Of a stretch of 64,000 nucleotides of DNA, positions 37,183 to 50,999 are shown piece by piece. Origin of the DNA: Euonymus europaeus (Eukaryota > Streptophyta > Magnoliopsida > Celastrales > Celastraceae); contig OY756967.1 of NCBI GenBank assembly GCA_963580455.1, forward strand, positions 13,228,501-13,292,500, written 5' to 3'. Within the stretch, counting starts at the first letter, position 1. Each line of letters starts with the position of its first letter. Both the position numbers and the translations under genes were made by a program. The notes under the pieces were generated by a model. It had not been told where the DNA came from, did not search any database, and was given only the letters and a program-made list of their open reading frames with translations.

Positions 37183-38350
37183 TCGAAGTTGCTCAACTCT
37201 CTCTCTGGAGGAGCTTTTAACGGTTTTGTCCATTTGTCATAGAAAGTTGGTGTTTTGGCATCGAAAAAATCGTGGAAGCTCATTTTCGTAAAATTTAACA
37301 TAAAAAAACAATACAAAGTGTACACCGAGCAACTTTGATTGTCCGAAGTTGCTCAACTCTCTCTATGGAGGAGCTTTTAACGGTTTTGTCCACTTGTCAT
37401 AGAAAGATGGTGTTTTGGCATCGAAATAATCCTGGCAGCTCATTTTCGTAAAATTTAACATAAAAGAACAATAAAAAGGGTACACCGAGCAACTTTGATT
37501 GTCCGACGTTGCTAAACTTTTTCTATGGAGGAGCTTTTAACGGTTTTGTCCATTTGTTATAGAAACTTAATGTTTTGGCATCAAAATAATCTTGGAAGCT
37601 TAGACTCGTAAAATTTAACTTAGTAGAACAATATAAAGTGTACACCGAGCAACTTTGATTGTCCGAAGTTGCTAAACTCTCTCTATGGAGGAGGTTTTAA
37701 CGGTTTTGTCCATTTGTCATAGAAAGTTGGTGTTTTGGCATCGAAATAATCCTGGAAGCTCATTTTTGTAAAATTTAACAAAGAAGAAGAATAAAAAGTG
37801 TACACCGAGCAACTTTGATAGTCCGAAGTTTCTCCACTCTCTCTACGGAGGAGCTTTTAGAGGTTTTGTTCATTTGTCATAGAAAGTTGGTGTTTTGGCA
37901 TCAAAATAATCCTGGAAGCTCATTTTTGTAAATTTTAACATAGAAGAACAATAAAAAGTGTACACCGAGCAACTTTGATAGTCCGAAGTTGCTCAACTCT
38001 CTCTATGGAGGAGCTTTTAATGGTTTTGTCCATTTGTCATAGAAAGTTGGTGTTTTGGCATCCAAAAAATCGTGGAAGCTCATTTTCGTAAAATTTAACA
38101 TAAAAAAACAATACAAAGTGTACACCGAGCAACTTTGATTGTCCGAAGTTGCTCAACTCTTTCTATGGAGGAGCTTCTAACGGTTTTGACCATTTGTCAT
38201 AGAAAGTTAATGTTTTGGCATTGAAATAATCTTGGAATCTTAAACTTTTAAAATTTGACTTAGTAGAACAATATAAAGTGTACACCGAGCAATTTTGATT
38301 GTCCGAAGTTGCTGAACTCTCTCTATGGAGGAGCTTTTAACGGTTTTGTC
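37180..38350. repeat. Block C4
   Basis: The usual block C order starts at AGTTCGAAG near 37180. Near its end it has the rare CTTGGAATCTTAAACTTTT variant, seen again only at about 40640 in the 15-mer duplicate, and GCTGAACTC. Confidence 0.75.
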
Positions 38351-40453
38351 CATTTGTCATAGAAAGTTTTGTTTTAGCGTCGAAATAATCTTGGAAGCTT
38401 ATACTCGTAAAGTTTGACTTAGTAGAACAATATGAAGTGTACACCGAGCAACTTTGATAGTCCGAAATTGCTCAACTCTCTCTATGGAGGATCTTTTAAC
38501 GGTTTTGTCCATTTGTCATAGAAAGATGATGTTTTGGCATCGAAATAATCCTGGAAGCTCATTTTCTTAAAATTTAACGTAGAAGAACAATAAAAAGTGT
38601 ACACCGAGCAACTTTGATTGTCCGAAGTTGCTCAACTCTTTCTATGGAGGAGCTTTTAACGGTTTTGTCCATTTGTTATAGAAAGTTAATGTTTTGGCAT
38701 CAAAATAATCTTGGAAGCTTATGCTCGTAAAATTTGACTTAGTAGAACAATATAAAGTGTACACCGAGCAACTTTGATTATCCGAAATTGCTAAACTCTC
38801 TCTATGGAGGAGGTTTTAACGGTTTTGTCCATTTTTTCATAGAAAGTTGGTGTTTTGGCATCGAAATAATCCTGGAAGCTCATTTTTGTAAAATTTAACA
38901 TAGAAGAACAATAAAAAGTGCACACCGAGCAACTTTGATAGTCCGAAGTTTCTCTACTCTCTCTACGTAGGAGCTTTTAAAGGTTTTGTTCATTTGTCAT
39001 AGAAAGTTGATGTTTTGGCATCGAAATAATCCTGGAAGCTCATTTTTGTAAATTTTAACATAGAAGAACAATAAAAAGTGGACACCGAGCAACTTTGATA
39101 GTCCGAAGTTGCTCAACTCTTTCTATGGAGGAGCTTTTAATGGTTTTGTCCATTTGTCATAGAAAGTTGGTGTTTTGGCATCCAAAAAATCGTGGAAGCT
39201 CATTTTCGTAAAATTTAACATAAAAAAACAATACAAAGTGTACACCGAGCAACTTTGATTGTCCGAAGTTGCTCAACTCTTTCTATGGAGGAGCTTCTAA
39301 CGGTTTTGACCATTTGTCATAGAAAGTTAATGTTTTGGCATTGAAATAATCTTGGAAGCTTATACTTGTAAAATTTGACTTAGTAGAACAATATAAAGTG
39401 TACACCGAGCAATTTTGATTGTCCGAAGTTGCTCAACTCTCTCTATGGAGGAGCTTTTAACGGTTTTGTCCATTTGTCATAGAAAGTTGCTGTTTTAGCG
39501 TCGAAATAATCTTGGAAGCTTATACTCGTAAAGTTTGACTTAGTAGAACAATATGAAGTGTACACCGAGCAACTTTGATAGTCCGAAATTGCTCAACTCT
39601 CTCTATGGAGGAGCTTTTAACGGTTTTGTCCATTTGTCATAGAAAGATGGTGTTTTGGCATCGAAATAATCCTGGAAGCTCATTTTCTTAAAATTTAACG
39701 TAGAAGAACAATAAAAAGTGTACACCGAGCAACTTTGATTGTCCGAAGTTGCTCAACTCTCTCTATGGAGTAGCTTTTAACGGTTTTGTCCATTTCTCAA
39801 AGAAAGTTGGTGTTTTGGCATCAAAATAATCCTGGAAGCTTATTTTCGTAAAATTTAACATAAAAGAACAATAAATAGTGTACACTGAGCAACTTTGATA
39901 GTCCGAAGTTGCTCAACTCTCTCTATGGAGCAGCTTTTAACGGTTTTGTCCATTTGTCATAGAAAGTTGGTGTTTTGACATCGAAATAATCATGGAAGCT
40001 CATTTTCGTAAAATTTAACAAAGAAGAACAATAAAAAGTGTACACCGAGCAACTTTGATAGTCCGAAGTTGCTCAACTCTCTCTATAGAAGTGCTCTTAA
40101 CGGTTTTGTCAATTTGTCATAGAAAGTTGGTGTTTTGGCATCGAAATAATCGTGCAAGCTCATTTTCGTAAAATTTAACATAAAAGAACAATAAAAAAGT
40201 GTACACCGAGCAATTTTGATTGTCCAAAGTTGCTCAACTCTGTCTATGGAGGAGCTTTTAACGGTTTTGTCCATTTGTCATAGAAAGTTAATGTTTTGGC
40301 ATCGAAATAATCTTGGAAGCTTATACTCGTAAAATTTGACTTAGTAGAACAATATAAAGTGTACACCGAGCAACTTTGATTGTCCGAAGTTGCTCAACTC
40401 TCTCTATGGAGGAGCTTTTAACGGTTTTGTCCATTTGTCATAGAAAGTTGGTG
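38022..40453. repeat. 15-mer tandem duplication, left copy (2.4 kb)
   Basis: The first part, 38022-39452, shows no difference by eye from 40423-41853 (offset 2401), including the rare 1-bp deletion in GAAAGTTTTGTTTTAGCG and CTTAAACTTTT. One mismatch (AGCTTTT against AGTTTTT) follows before the copies separate near 39490. The second part, about 39490-40453, matches about 42371-43334, with one mismatch seen at 40111 (GTCAATTTG against GTCCATTTG). Confidence 0.85.
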
Positions 40454-43334
40454 TTTTGGCATCCAAAAAATCGTGGAAGCTCATTTTCGTAAAATTTAAC
40501 ATAAAAAAACAATACAAAGTGTACACCGAGCAACTTTGATTGTCCGAAGTTGCTCAACTCTTTCTATGGAGGAGCTTCTAACGGTTTTGACCATTTGTCA
40601 TAGAAAGTTAATGTTTTGGCATTGAAATAATCTTGGAATCTTAAACTTTTAAAATTTGACTTAGTAGAACAATATAAAGTGTACACCGAGCAATTTTGAT
40701 TGTCCGAAGTTGCTGAACTCTCTCTATGGAGGAGCTTTTAACGGTTTTGTCCATTTGTCATAGAAAGTTTTGTTTTAGCGTCGAAATAATCTTGGAAGCT
40801 TATACTCGTAAAGTTTGACTTAGTAGAACAATATGAAGTGTACACCGAGCAACTTTGATAGTCCGAAATTGCTCAACTCTCTCTATGGAGGATCTTTTAA
40901 CGGTTTTGTCCATTTGTCATAGAAAGATGATGTTTTGGCATCGAAATAATCCTGGAAGCTCATTTTCTTAAAATTTAACGTAGAAGAACAATAAAAAGTG
41001 TACACCGAGCAACTTTGATTGTCCGAAGTTGCTCAACTCTTTCTATGGAGGAGCTTTTAACGGTTTTGTCCATTTGTTATAGAAAGTTAATGTTTTGGCA
41101 TCAAAATAATCTTGGAAGCTTATGCTCGTAAAATTTGACTTAGTAGAACAATATAAAGTGTACACCGAGCAACTTTGATTATCCGAAATTGCTAAACTCT
41201 CTCTATGGAGGAGGTTTTAACGGTTTTGTCCATTTTTTCATAGAAAGTTGGTGTTTTGGCATCGAAATAATCCTGGAAGCTCATTTTTGTAAAATTTAAC
41301 ATAGAAGAACAATAAAAAGTGCACACCGAGCAACTTTGATAGTCCGAAGTTTCTCTACTCTCTCTACGTAGGAGCTTTTAAAGGTTTTGTTCATTTGTCA
41401 TAGAAAGTTGATGTTTTGGCATCGAAATAATCCTGGAAGCTCATTTTTGTAAATTTTAACATAGAAGAACAATAAAAAGTGGACACCGAGCAACTTTGAT
41501 AGTCCGAAGTTGCTCAACTCTTTCTATGGAGGAGCTTTTAATGGTTTTGTCCATTTGTCATAGAAAGTTGGTGTTTTGGCATCCAAAAAATCGTGGAAGC
41601 TCATTTTCGTAAAATTTAACATAAAAAAACAATACAAAGTGTACACCGAGCAACTTTGATTGTCCGAAGTTGCTCAACTCTTTCTATGGAGGAGCTTCTA
41701 ACGGTTTTGACCATTTGTCATAGAAAGTTAATGTTTTGGCATTGAAATAATCTTGGAAGCTTATACTTGTAAAATTTGACTTAGTAGAACAATATAAAGT
41801 GTACACCGAGCAATTTTGATTGTCCGAAGTTGCTCAACTCTCTCTATGGAGGAGTTTTTAACGGTTTTGTCCATTTGTCATAGAAAGTTGGTGTTTTGGC
41901 ATCGAAATAATCCTGGAAGCTCATTTTTGTAAATTTTAACATAGAAGAACAATAAAAAGTGGACACCGAGCAACTTTGATAGTCCGAAGTTGCTCAACTC
42001 TCTCTATGGAGGAGCTTTTAATGGTTTTGTCCATTTGTCATAGAAAGTTGGTGTTTTGGCATCAAAAAAATCGTGGAAGCTCATTTTCGTAAAATTTAAC
42101 ATAAAAAAACAATACAAAGTGTACACCGAGCAACTTTGATTGTCCGAAGTTGCTCAACTCTTTCTATGGAGGAGCTTCTAACGGTTTTGACCATTTGTCA
42201 TAGAAAGTTAATGTTTTGGCATTGAAATAATCTTGGAAGCTTATACTTGTAAAATTTGACTTAGTAGAACAATATAAAGTGTACACCGAGCAATTTTGAT
42301 TGTCCGAAGTTGCTCAACTCTCTCTATGGAGGAGCTTTTAACGGTTTTGTCCATTTGTCATAGAAAGTTGCTGTTTTAGCGTCGAAATAATCTTGGAAGC
42401 TTATACTCGTAAAGTTTGACTTAGTAGAACAATATGAAGTGTACACCGAGCAACTTTGATAGTCCGAAATTGCTCAACTCTCTCTATGGAGGAGCTTTTA
42501 ACGGTTTTGTCCATTTGTCATAGAAAGATGGTGTTTTGGCATCGAAATAATCCTGGAAGCTCATTTTCTTAAAATTTAACGTAGAAGAACAATAAAAAGT
42601 GTACACCGAGCAACTTTGATTGTCCGAAGTTGCTCAACTCTCTCTATGGAGTAGCTTTTAACGGTTTTGTCCATTTCTCAAAGAAAGTTGGTGTTTTGGC
42701 ATCAAAATAATCCTGGAAGCTTATTTTCGTAAAATTTAACATAAAAGAACAATAAATAGTGTACACTGAGCAACTTTGATAGTCCGAAGTTGCTCAACTC
42801 TCTCTATGGAGCAGCTTTTAACGGTTTTGTCCATTTGTCATAGAAAGTTGGTGTTTTGACATCGAAATAATCATGGAAGCTCATTTTCGTAAAATTTAAC
42901 AAAGAAGAACAATAAAAAGTGTACACCGAGCAACTTTGATAGTCCGAAGTTGCTCAACTCTCTCTATAGAAGTGCTCTTAACGGTTTTGTCCATTTGTCA
43001 TAGAAAGTTGGTGTTTTGGCATCGAAATAATCGTGCAAGCTCATTTTCGTAAAATTTAACATAAAAGAACAATAAAAAAGTGTACACCGAGCAATTTTGA
43101 TTGTCCAAAGTTGCTCAACTCTGTCTATGGAGGAGCTTTTAACGGTTTTGTCCATTTGTCATAGAAAGTTAATGTTTTGGCATCGAAATAATCTTGGAAG
43201 CTTATACTCGTAAAATTTGACTTAGTAGAACAATATAAAGTGTACACCGAGCAACTTTGATTGTCCGAAGTTGCTCAACTCTCTCTATGGAGGAGCTTTT
43301 AACGGTTTTGTCCATTTGTCATAGAAAGTTGGTT
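40423..43334. repeat. 15-mer duplicate enlarged to 18 monomers
   Basis: This is the right copy of the 2.4 kb unit with an added 480-bp (three-monomer) segment at about 41881-42360. That segment is a near copy of the preceding 41401-41880, differing at a few sites (GTTGGTG/GTTGATG, TCTCTATGG/TTTCTATGG, ATCAAAAAAATCG/ATCCAAAAAATCG). The order of events may be a 15-mer duplication and then a 3-mer insertion, or transfer from a locus like 17.6 kb. Confidence 0.82.
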
Positions 43335-45120
43335 TTTTGGCATCGAAATAATCCTGGAAGCTCATTATCGTAAAATTTAACTTAGAAGAACAATAAAAAG
43401 TGAACAACGAGCAACTTTGATAGTACGAAGTTTCTCAACTCTCTCTACGGAGGAGGTTTTAACGGTTTTTTCCACTTGTCATAGAAAGCTGGTGTTTTGG
43501 CATCGAAATAATCCAGGCAGCTCATTTTCGTAAAATTTAACATAAAAGAACAATAAAAAGGGTACACCGAGCAACTTTGATTGTCCGAAGTTGCTAAACT
43601 TTTTCTATGGAGGACCTTTTAACGGTTTTGTCCATTTGTTATAGAAAGTTATTGTTTTGGCATCAAAATAATCTTGGAAGCTTATACTCGTAAAATTTGA
43701 CTTAGTAGAACAATATAAAGTGTACACCGAGCAACTTTGATTGTCCGAAGTTGCTAAACTCTCTCTATGGAGGAGGTTTTAACGGGTTTGTCCATTTGTC
43801 AAAGAAAGTTGGTGTTTTGGCATCGAAATAATCCTGCAAGCTCATTTTTGTAAAATTTAACATAGAAGAACAATAAAAAGTGTACACCGAGCAACTTTGA
43901 TAGTCCGAAGTTTCTCTACTCTCTCTACGGAGGAGCTTTTAAAGGTTTTGTTCATTTGTCATAGAAAGTTGGTGTTTTGGCATCGAAATAATCCTGGAAG
44001 CTCATTTTTGTAAATTTTAACATAGAATAACAATAAAAAGTGTACACCGAGCAACTTTGATAGTCCGAAGTTGCTCAACTCTCTCTATGGAGCAGCTTTT
44101 AACGGTTTTGTCCATTTGTCATAGAAAGTAGGTGTTTTGGCATCGAAAAAATCGTGGAAGCTCATTTTCGTAAAATTTAACATAGAAGAACAATAAAAAG
44201 TGTACACCGAGCAACTTTGATAGTCCGATGTTGCTCAACTCTCTCTATGGAGGAGCTTTTAACGATTTTTTCCACTTGTCATAGAAAGCTGGTGTTTTGG
44301 CATCGAAATAATCGTGCAAGCTCATTTTCGTAAAATTTAACATAAAAGAACAATAAAAAAGTGTACACCGAGCAATTTTGATTGTCCGAAGTTGCTCAAC
44401 TCTGTCTATGGAGGAGCTTTTAACGGTTTTGTCCATTTGTCATAGAAAGTTAATGTTTTGGCATCGAAATAATCTTGGAAGTTATACTCGTAAAAAGTGA
44501 CTTAGTAGAACAATATAAAGTGTACACCGAGCAACTTTGATTGTCCGAAGTTGCTCAACTCTCTCTATGGAGGAGCTTTTAACGGTTTTGTCCATTTGTC
44601 ATAGAAAGTTGGTTTTTTGGCATCGAAATAATCCTGGAAGCTCATTTTCGTAAAATTTAACTTAGAAGAACAATAAAAAGTGTACAACGAGCAACTTTGA
44701 TAGTACGAAGTTTCTCAACTCTCTCTACGGAGGAGGTTTTAACGGTTTTTTCCACTTGTCATTGAAAGCTGGTGTTTTGGCATCGAAATAATCCAGGCAG
44801 CTCATTTTCGTAAAATTTAACATAAAAGAACAATAAAAAGGGTACACCGAGCAACTTTGATTGTCCGAAGTTGCTAAACTTTTTCTATGGAGGAGCTTTT
44901 AACGGTTTTGTCCATTTGTTATAGAAAGTTAATGTTTTGGCATCAAAATAATCTTGGAAGCTTATACTCGTAAAATTTGACTTAGTAGAACAATATAAAG
45001 TGTACACCGAGCAACTTTGATTGTCCGAAGTTGCTAAACTCTCTCTATGGAGGAGGTTTTAACGGTTTTGTCCATTTGTCATAGAAAGTTGGTGTTTTGG
45101 CATCGAAATAATCCTGCAAG
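41640..45120. repeat. Block B2
   Basis: This is the second long copy of block B, with offset 24324 to B1. It carries GTGAACAACGAG at 43400, AACGGGTTTGTCC, GAAAGTAGGTG, TCCGATGTTGC and GTAAAAAGTGACTTAG. A private 1-bp deletion turns AAGCTTATAC into AAGTTATAC near 44482 and so removes a HindIII site. Confidence 0.8.
41881..42360. repeat. 3-mer insertion inside the 15-mer
   Basis: This 480-bp segment splits the right copy of the 15-mer. It resembles both the immediately preceding 480 bp and 17557-18036 of block B1. The second comparison (offset 24324) is part of a longer collinear match, so gene-conversion-like transfer is as plausible as local duplication. Confidence 0.7.
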
Positions 45121-45341
45121 CTCATTTTAGTAAAATTTAACATAGAAGAACAATAAAAAGTGTACACCGAGCAACTTTGATAGTCCGAAGTTTCTCTACT
45201 CTCTCTACGTAGGAGCTTTTAAAGGTTTTGTTCATTTGTCATAGAAAGTTGGTGTTTTGGCATCGAAATAATCCTGGAAGCTCATTTTTGTAAATTTTAA
45301 CATAGAAGAACAATAAAAAGTGTACACCGAGCAACTTTGAT

Positions 45342-46460
45342 AGTTCGAAGTTGCTCAACTCTCTCTCTGGAGGAGCTTTTAACGGTTTTGTCCATTTGTC
45401 ATAGAAAGTTGGTGTTTTGGCATCGAAAAAATCGTGGAAGCTCATTTTCGTAAAATTTAACATAAAAAAACAATACAAAGTGTACACCGAGCAACTTTGA
45501 TTGTCCGAAGTTGCTCAACTCTCTCTATGGAGGAGCTTTTAACGGTTTTGTCCACTTGTCATAGAAAGATGGTGTTTTGGCATCGAAATAATCCTGGCAG
45601 CTCATTTTCGTAAAATTTAACATAAAAGAACAATAAAAAGGGTACACCGAGCAACTTTGATTGTCCGACGTTGCTAAACTTTTTCTATGGAGGAGCTTTT
45701 AACGGTTTTGTCCATTTGTTATAGAAACTTAATGTTTTGGCATCAAAATAATCTTGGAAGCTTAGACTCGTAAAATTTAACTTAGTAGAACAATATAAAG
45801 TGTACACCGAGCAACTTTGATTGTCCGAAGTTGCTAAACTCTCTCTATGGAGGAGGTTTTAACGGTTTTGTCCATTTGTGATAAAAAGTTGGTGTTTTGG
45901 CATCGACATAATCCTGGAAGCTCATTTTTGTAAAATTTAACAAAGAAGAACAATAAAAAGTGTACACCGAGCAACTTTGATAGTCCGAAGTTTCTCCACT
46001 CTCTCTACGGAGGAGCTTTTAGAGGTTTTGTTCATTTGTCATAGAAAGTTGGTGTTTTGGCATCAAAATAATCCTGGAAGCTCATTTTTGTAAATTTTAA
46101 CATAGAAGAACAATAAAAAGTGTACACCGAGCAACTTTGATAGTCCGAAGTTGCTCAACTCTCTCTGTGGAGGAGCTTTTAATGGTTTTGTCCATTTGTC
46201 ATAGAAAGTTGGTGTTTTGGCATCCAAAAAATCGTGGAAGCTCATTTTCGTAAAATTTAACATAAAAAAACAATACAAAGTGTACACCGAGCAACTTTGA
46301 TTGTCCGAAGTTGCTCAACTCTTTCTATGGAGGAGCTTCTAACGGTTTTGACCATTTGTCATAGAAAGTTAATGTTTTGGCATTGAAATAATCTTGGAAT
46401 CTTATACTTTTAAAATTTGACTTAGTAGAACAATATAAAGTGTACACCGAGCAATTTTGA
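45342..46460. repeat. Block C5
   Basis: The usual block C order starts near 45342 and matches C2 at offset 24323 up to about 46455. The copy ends in a chimeric monomer at 46441-46500. Private changes include GTGATAAAAAG near 45889. Confidence 0.76.
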
Positions 46461-47078
46461 TAGTCCGAAATTGCTCAACTCTCTCTATGGAGGAGCTTTT
46501 AACGGTTTTGTTCATTTGTCATAGAAAGTTGATGTTTTGGCATCGAAATAATCCTGGAAGCTCATTTTTGTAAATTTTAACATAGAAGAACAATAAAAAG
46601 TGTACACCGAGCAACTTTGATAGTCCGAAGTTGCTCAACTCTCTCTATGGAGGAGCTTTTAACGGTTTTGTCCATTTGTCATAGAAAGTTGGTGTTTTGG
46701 CATCGAAAAAATCGTGGAAGCTCATTTTCGTAAAATTTAACATAAAAAAACAATACAAAGTGTACACCGAGCAACTTTGATTGTCCGAAGTTGCTCAACT
46801 CTCTCTATGGAGGAGCTTTTAACGGTTTTGTCCACTTGTCATAGAAAGATGGTGTTTTGGCATCGAAATAATCCTGGCAGCTCATTTTCGTAAAATTTAA
46901 CATAAAAGAACAATAAAAAGGGTACACCGAGCAACTTTGATTGTCCGACGTTGCTAAACTTTTTCTATGGAAGAGCTTTTAACGGTTTTGTCCATTTGTT
47001 ATAGAAAGTTAATGTTTTGGCATCAAAATAATCTTGGAAGCTTAGACTCGTAAAATTTAACTTAGTAGAACAATATAA

Positions 47079-50000
47079 AGTGTACACCGAGCAACTTTGA
47101 TTGTCCGAAGTTGCTAAACTCTCTCTATGGAGGAGGTTTTAACGGTTTTGTCCATTTGTCATAGAAAGTTGGTGTTTTGGCATCGAAATAATCCTGGAAG
47201 CTCATTTTTGTAAAATTTAACATAGAAGAACAATAAAAAGTGTACACCGAGCAACTTTGATAGTCCGAATTTTCTCTACTCTCTCTACGGAGGAGCTTTT
47301 AGAGGTTTTGTTCATTTGTCATAGAAAGTTGGTGTTTTGGCATCGAAATAATCCTGGAAGCTCATTTTTGTAAATTTTAACATAGAAGAACAATAAAAAG
47401 TGGACACCGAGCAACTTTGATAGTCCGAAGTTGCTCAACTCTTTCTATGGAGGAGCTTTTAATGGTTTTGTCCATTTGTCATAGAAAGTTGGTGTTTTGG
47501 CATCCAAAAAATCGTGGAAGCTCATTTTCGTAAAATTTAACATAAAAAAACAATACAAAGTGTACACCGAGCAACTTTGATTGTCCGAAGTTGCTCAACT
47601 CTTTCTATGGAGGAGCTTCTAACGGTTTTAACCATTTGTCATAGAAAGTTAATGTTTTGGCATTGAAATAATCTTGGAAGCTTATACTTGTAAAATTTGA
47701 CTTAGTAGAACAATATAAAGTGTACACCGAGCAATTTTGATTGTCCGAAGTTGCTCAACTCTCTCTATGGAGGAGCTTTTAACGGTTTTGTCCATTTGTC
47801 ATAGAAAGTTGCTGTTTTAGCGTCGAAATAATCTTGGAAGCTTATACTCGTAAAGTTTGACTTAGTAGAACAATATGAAGTGTACACCGAGCAACTTTGA
47901 TAGTCCGAAATTGCTCAACTCTCTCTATGGAGGAGCTTTTAACGGTTTTGTCCATTTGTCATAGAAAGATGGTGTTTTGGCATCGAAATAATCCTGGAAG
48001 CTCATTTTCTTAAAATTTAACGTAGAAGAACAATAAAAAGTGTACACCGAGCAACTTTGATTGTCCGAAGTTGCTCAACTCTCTCTATGGAGGAGCTTTT
48101 AATGGTTTTGTCCATTTCTCAAAGAAAGTTGGTGTTTTGGCATCGAAATAATCCTGAAAGCCTATTTTCGTAAAATTTAACATAAAAGAACAATAAATAG
48201 TGTACACCGAGCAACTTTGATAGTCCGAAGTTGCTCAACTCTCTCTATGGAGCAGCTTTTAACGGTTTTGTCCATTTGTCATAGAAAGTTGGTGTTTTGA
48301 CATCGAAATAATCATGGAAGCTCATTTTCGTAAAATCTAACTTAGAAGAACAATAAAAAGTGTACACCGAGAAACTTTGATAGTCCGAAGTTGCTCAACT
48401 CTCTCTATAGAAGTGCTCTTAACGGTTTTGTCCATTTGTCATAGAAAGTTGGTGTTTTGGGATCGAAATAATCGTGCAAGCTCATTTTCGTAAAATTTAA
48501 CATAAAAGAACAATAAAAAAGTGTACACCGACAATTTTGATTGTCCGAAGTTGCTCAACTCTGTCTATGGAGGAGCTTTTAACGGTTTTGTCCATTTGTC
48601 ATAGAAAGTTAATGTTTTTGCATCGAAATAATCTTGGAAGCTTATACTCGTAAAATTTGACTTAGTAGAACAATATAAAGTGTACACCGAGCAACTTTGA
48701 TTGTCCGAAGTTGCTCAACTCTCTCTATGGAGGAGCTTTTAACGGTTTTGTCCATTTGTCATAGAAAGTTGGTTTTTTGGCATCGAAATAATCCTGGAAG
48801 CTCATTATCGTAAAATTTAACTTAGAAGAACAATAAAAAGTGAACAACGAGCAACTTTGATAGTACGAAGTTTCTCAACTCTCTCTACGGAGGAGGTTTT
48901 AACGGTTTTTTCCACTTGTCATAGAAAGCTGGTGTTTTGGCATCGAAATAATCCAGGCAGCTCATTTTCGTAAAATTTAACCTAAAAGAACAATAAAAAG
49001 GGTACACCGAGCAACTTTGATTGTCCGAAGTTGCTAAACTTTTTCTATGGAGGACCTTTTAACGGTTTTGTCCATTTGTTATAGAAAGTTATTGTTTTGG
49101 CATCAAAATAATCTTGGAAGCATATACTCGTAAAATTTGACTTAGTAGAACAATATAAAGTGTACACCGAGCAACTTTGATTGTCCGAAGTTGCTAAACT
49201 CTCTCTATGGAGGAGGTTTTAACGGGTTTGTCCATTTGTCATAGAAAGTTGGTGTTTTGGCATCGAAATAATCCTGCAAGCTCATTTTTGTAAAATTTAA
49301 CATAGAAGAACAATAAAAAGTGTACACCGAGCAACTTTGATAGTCCGAAGTTTCTCTACTCTCTCTACGGAGGAGCTTTTAAAGGTTTTGTTCATTTGTC
49401 ATAGAAAGTTGGTGTTTTGGCATCGAAATAATCCAGGAAGCTCATTTTTGTAAATTTTAACATAGAAAAACAATAAAAAGTGTACACCGAGCAACTTTGA
49501 TAGTCCGAAGTTGCTCAACTCTCTCTATGGAGCAGCTTTTAACGGTTTTGTCCATTTGTCATAGAAAGTAGGTGTTTTGGCATCGAAAAAATTGTGGAAG
49601 CTCATTTTCGTAAAATTTAACATAGAAGAACAATAAAAAGTGTACACCGAGCAACTTTGATAGTCCGATGTTGCTCAACTCTCTCTATGGAGGAGCTTTT
49701 AACGATTTTGTCCACTTGTCATAGAAAGCTGGTGTTTTGGCATCGAAATAATCGTGCAAGCTCATTTTCGTAAAATTTAACATAAAAGAACAATAAAAAA
49801 GTGTACACCGAGCAATTTTGATTGTCCGAAGTTGCTCAACTCTGTCTATGGAGGAGCTTTTAACGGTTTTGTCCATTTGTCATAGAAAGTTAATGTTTTG
49901 GCATCGAAATAATCTTGGAAGCTTATACTCGTAAAAAGTGACTTAGTAGAACAATATAAAGTGTACACCGAGCAACTTTGATTGTCCGAAGTTGCTCAAC

Positions 50001-50560
50001 TCTCTCTATGGAGGAGCTTTTAACGGTTTTGTCCATTTGTCATAGAAAGTTGGTTTTTTGGCATCGAAATAATCCTGGAAGCTCATTTTCGTAAAATTTA
50101 ACTTAGAAGAACAATAAAAAGTGTACAACGAGTAACTTTGATAGTACGAAGTTTCTCAACTCTCTCTACGGTGGAGGTTTTAACGGTTTTTTCCACTTGT
50201 CATTGAAAGCTGGTGTTTTGGCATCGAAATAATCCAGGCAGCTCATTTTCGTAAAATTTAACATAAAAGAACAATAAAAAGGGTACACCGAGCAACTTTG
50301 ATTGTCCGAAGTTGCTAAACTTTTTCTATGGAGGAGCTTTTAACGGTTTTGTCCATTTGTTATAGAAAGTTAATGTTTTGGCATCAAAATAATCTTGGAA
50401 GCTTATACTCGTAAAATTTGACTTAGTAGAACAATATAAAGTGTACACCGAGCAACTTTGATTGTCCGAAGTTGCTAAACTCTCTCTATGGAGGAGGTTT
50501 TAACGGTTTTGTCCATTTGTCATAGAAAGTTGGTGTTTTGGCATCGAAATAATCCTACAA
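47079..50560. repeat. Block B3
   Basis: This is the third long copy of block B, with offset 29764 to B1. It includes GTGGACACC at 47400, the 161-bp monomers near 48513 and 49794, and GTGAACAACGAG at 48840. Private changes include AATCTAACTTAG near 48340, loss of G in CCGACAATTTT near 48530 and AACCTAAAAG near 48981. Confidence 0.8.
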
Positions 50561-50999
50561 GCTCATTTTAGTAAAATTTAACATAGAAGAACAATAAAAG
50601 GTGTACACCGAGCAACTTTGATAGTCCGAAGTTTCTCTACTCTCTCTACGGAGGAGCTTTTAAAGGTTTTGTTCATTTGTCATAGAAAGTTGGTGTTTTG
50701 GCATCGAAATAATCCTGGAAGCTCATTTTTGTAAATTTTAACATAGAAGAACAATAAAAAGTGTACACCGAGCAACTTTGATAGTCCGAAGTTGCTCAAC
50801 TCTCTCTATGGAGGAGCTTTTAACGGTTTTGTCCATTTGTCATAGAAAGTTGGTGTTTTGGCATCGAAAAAATCGTGGAAGCTCATTTTCGTAAAATTTA
50901 ACATAAAAAAACAATATAAAGTGTACACCGAGCAACTTTGATTGTCAGAAGTTGCTCAACTCTCTCTATGGAGGAGCTTTTAACGATTTTGTCCACTTG

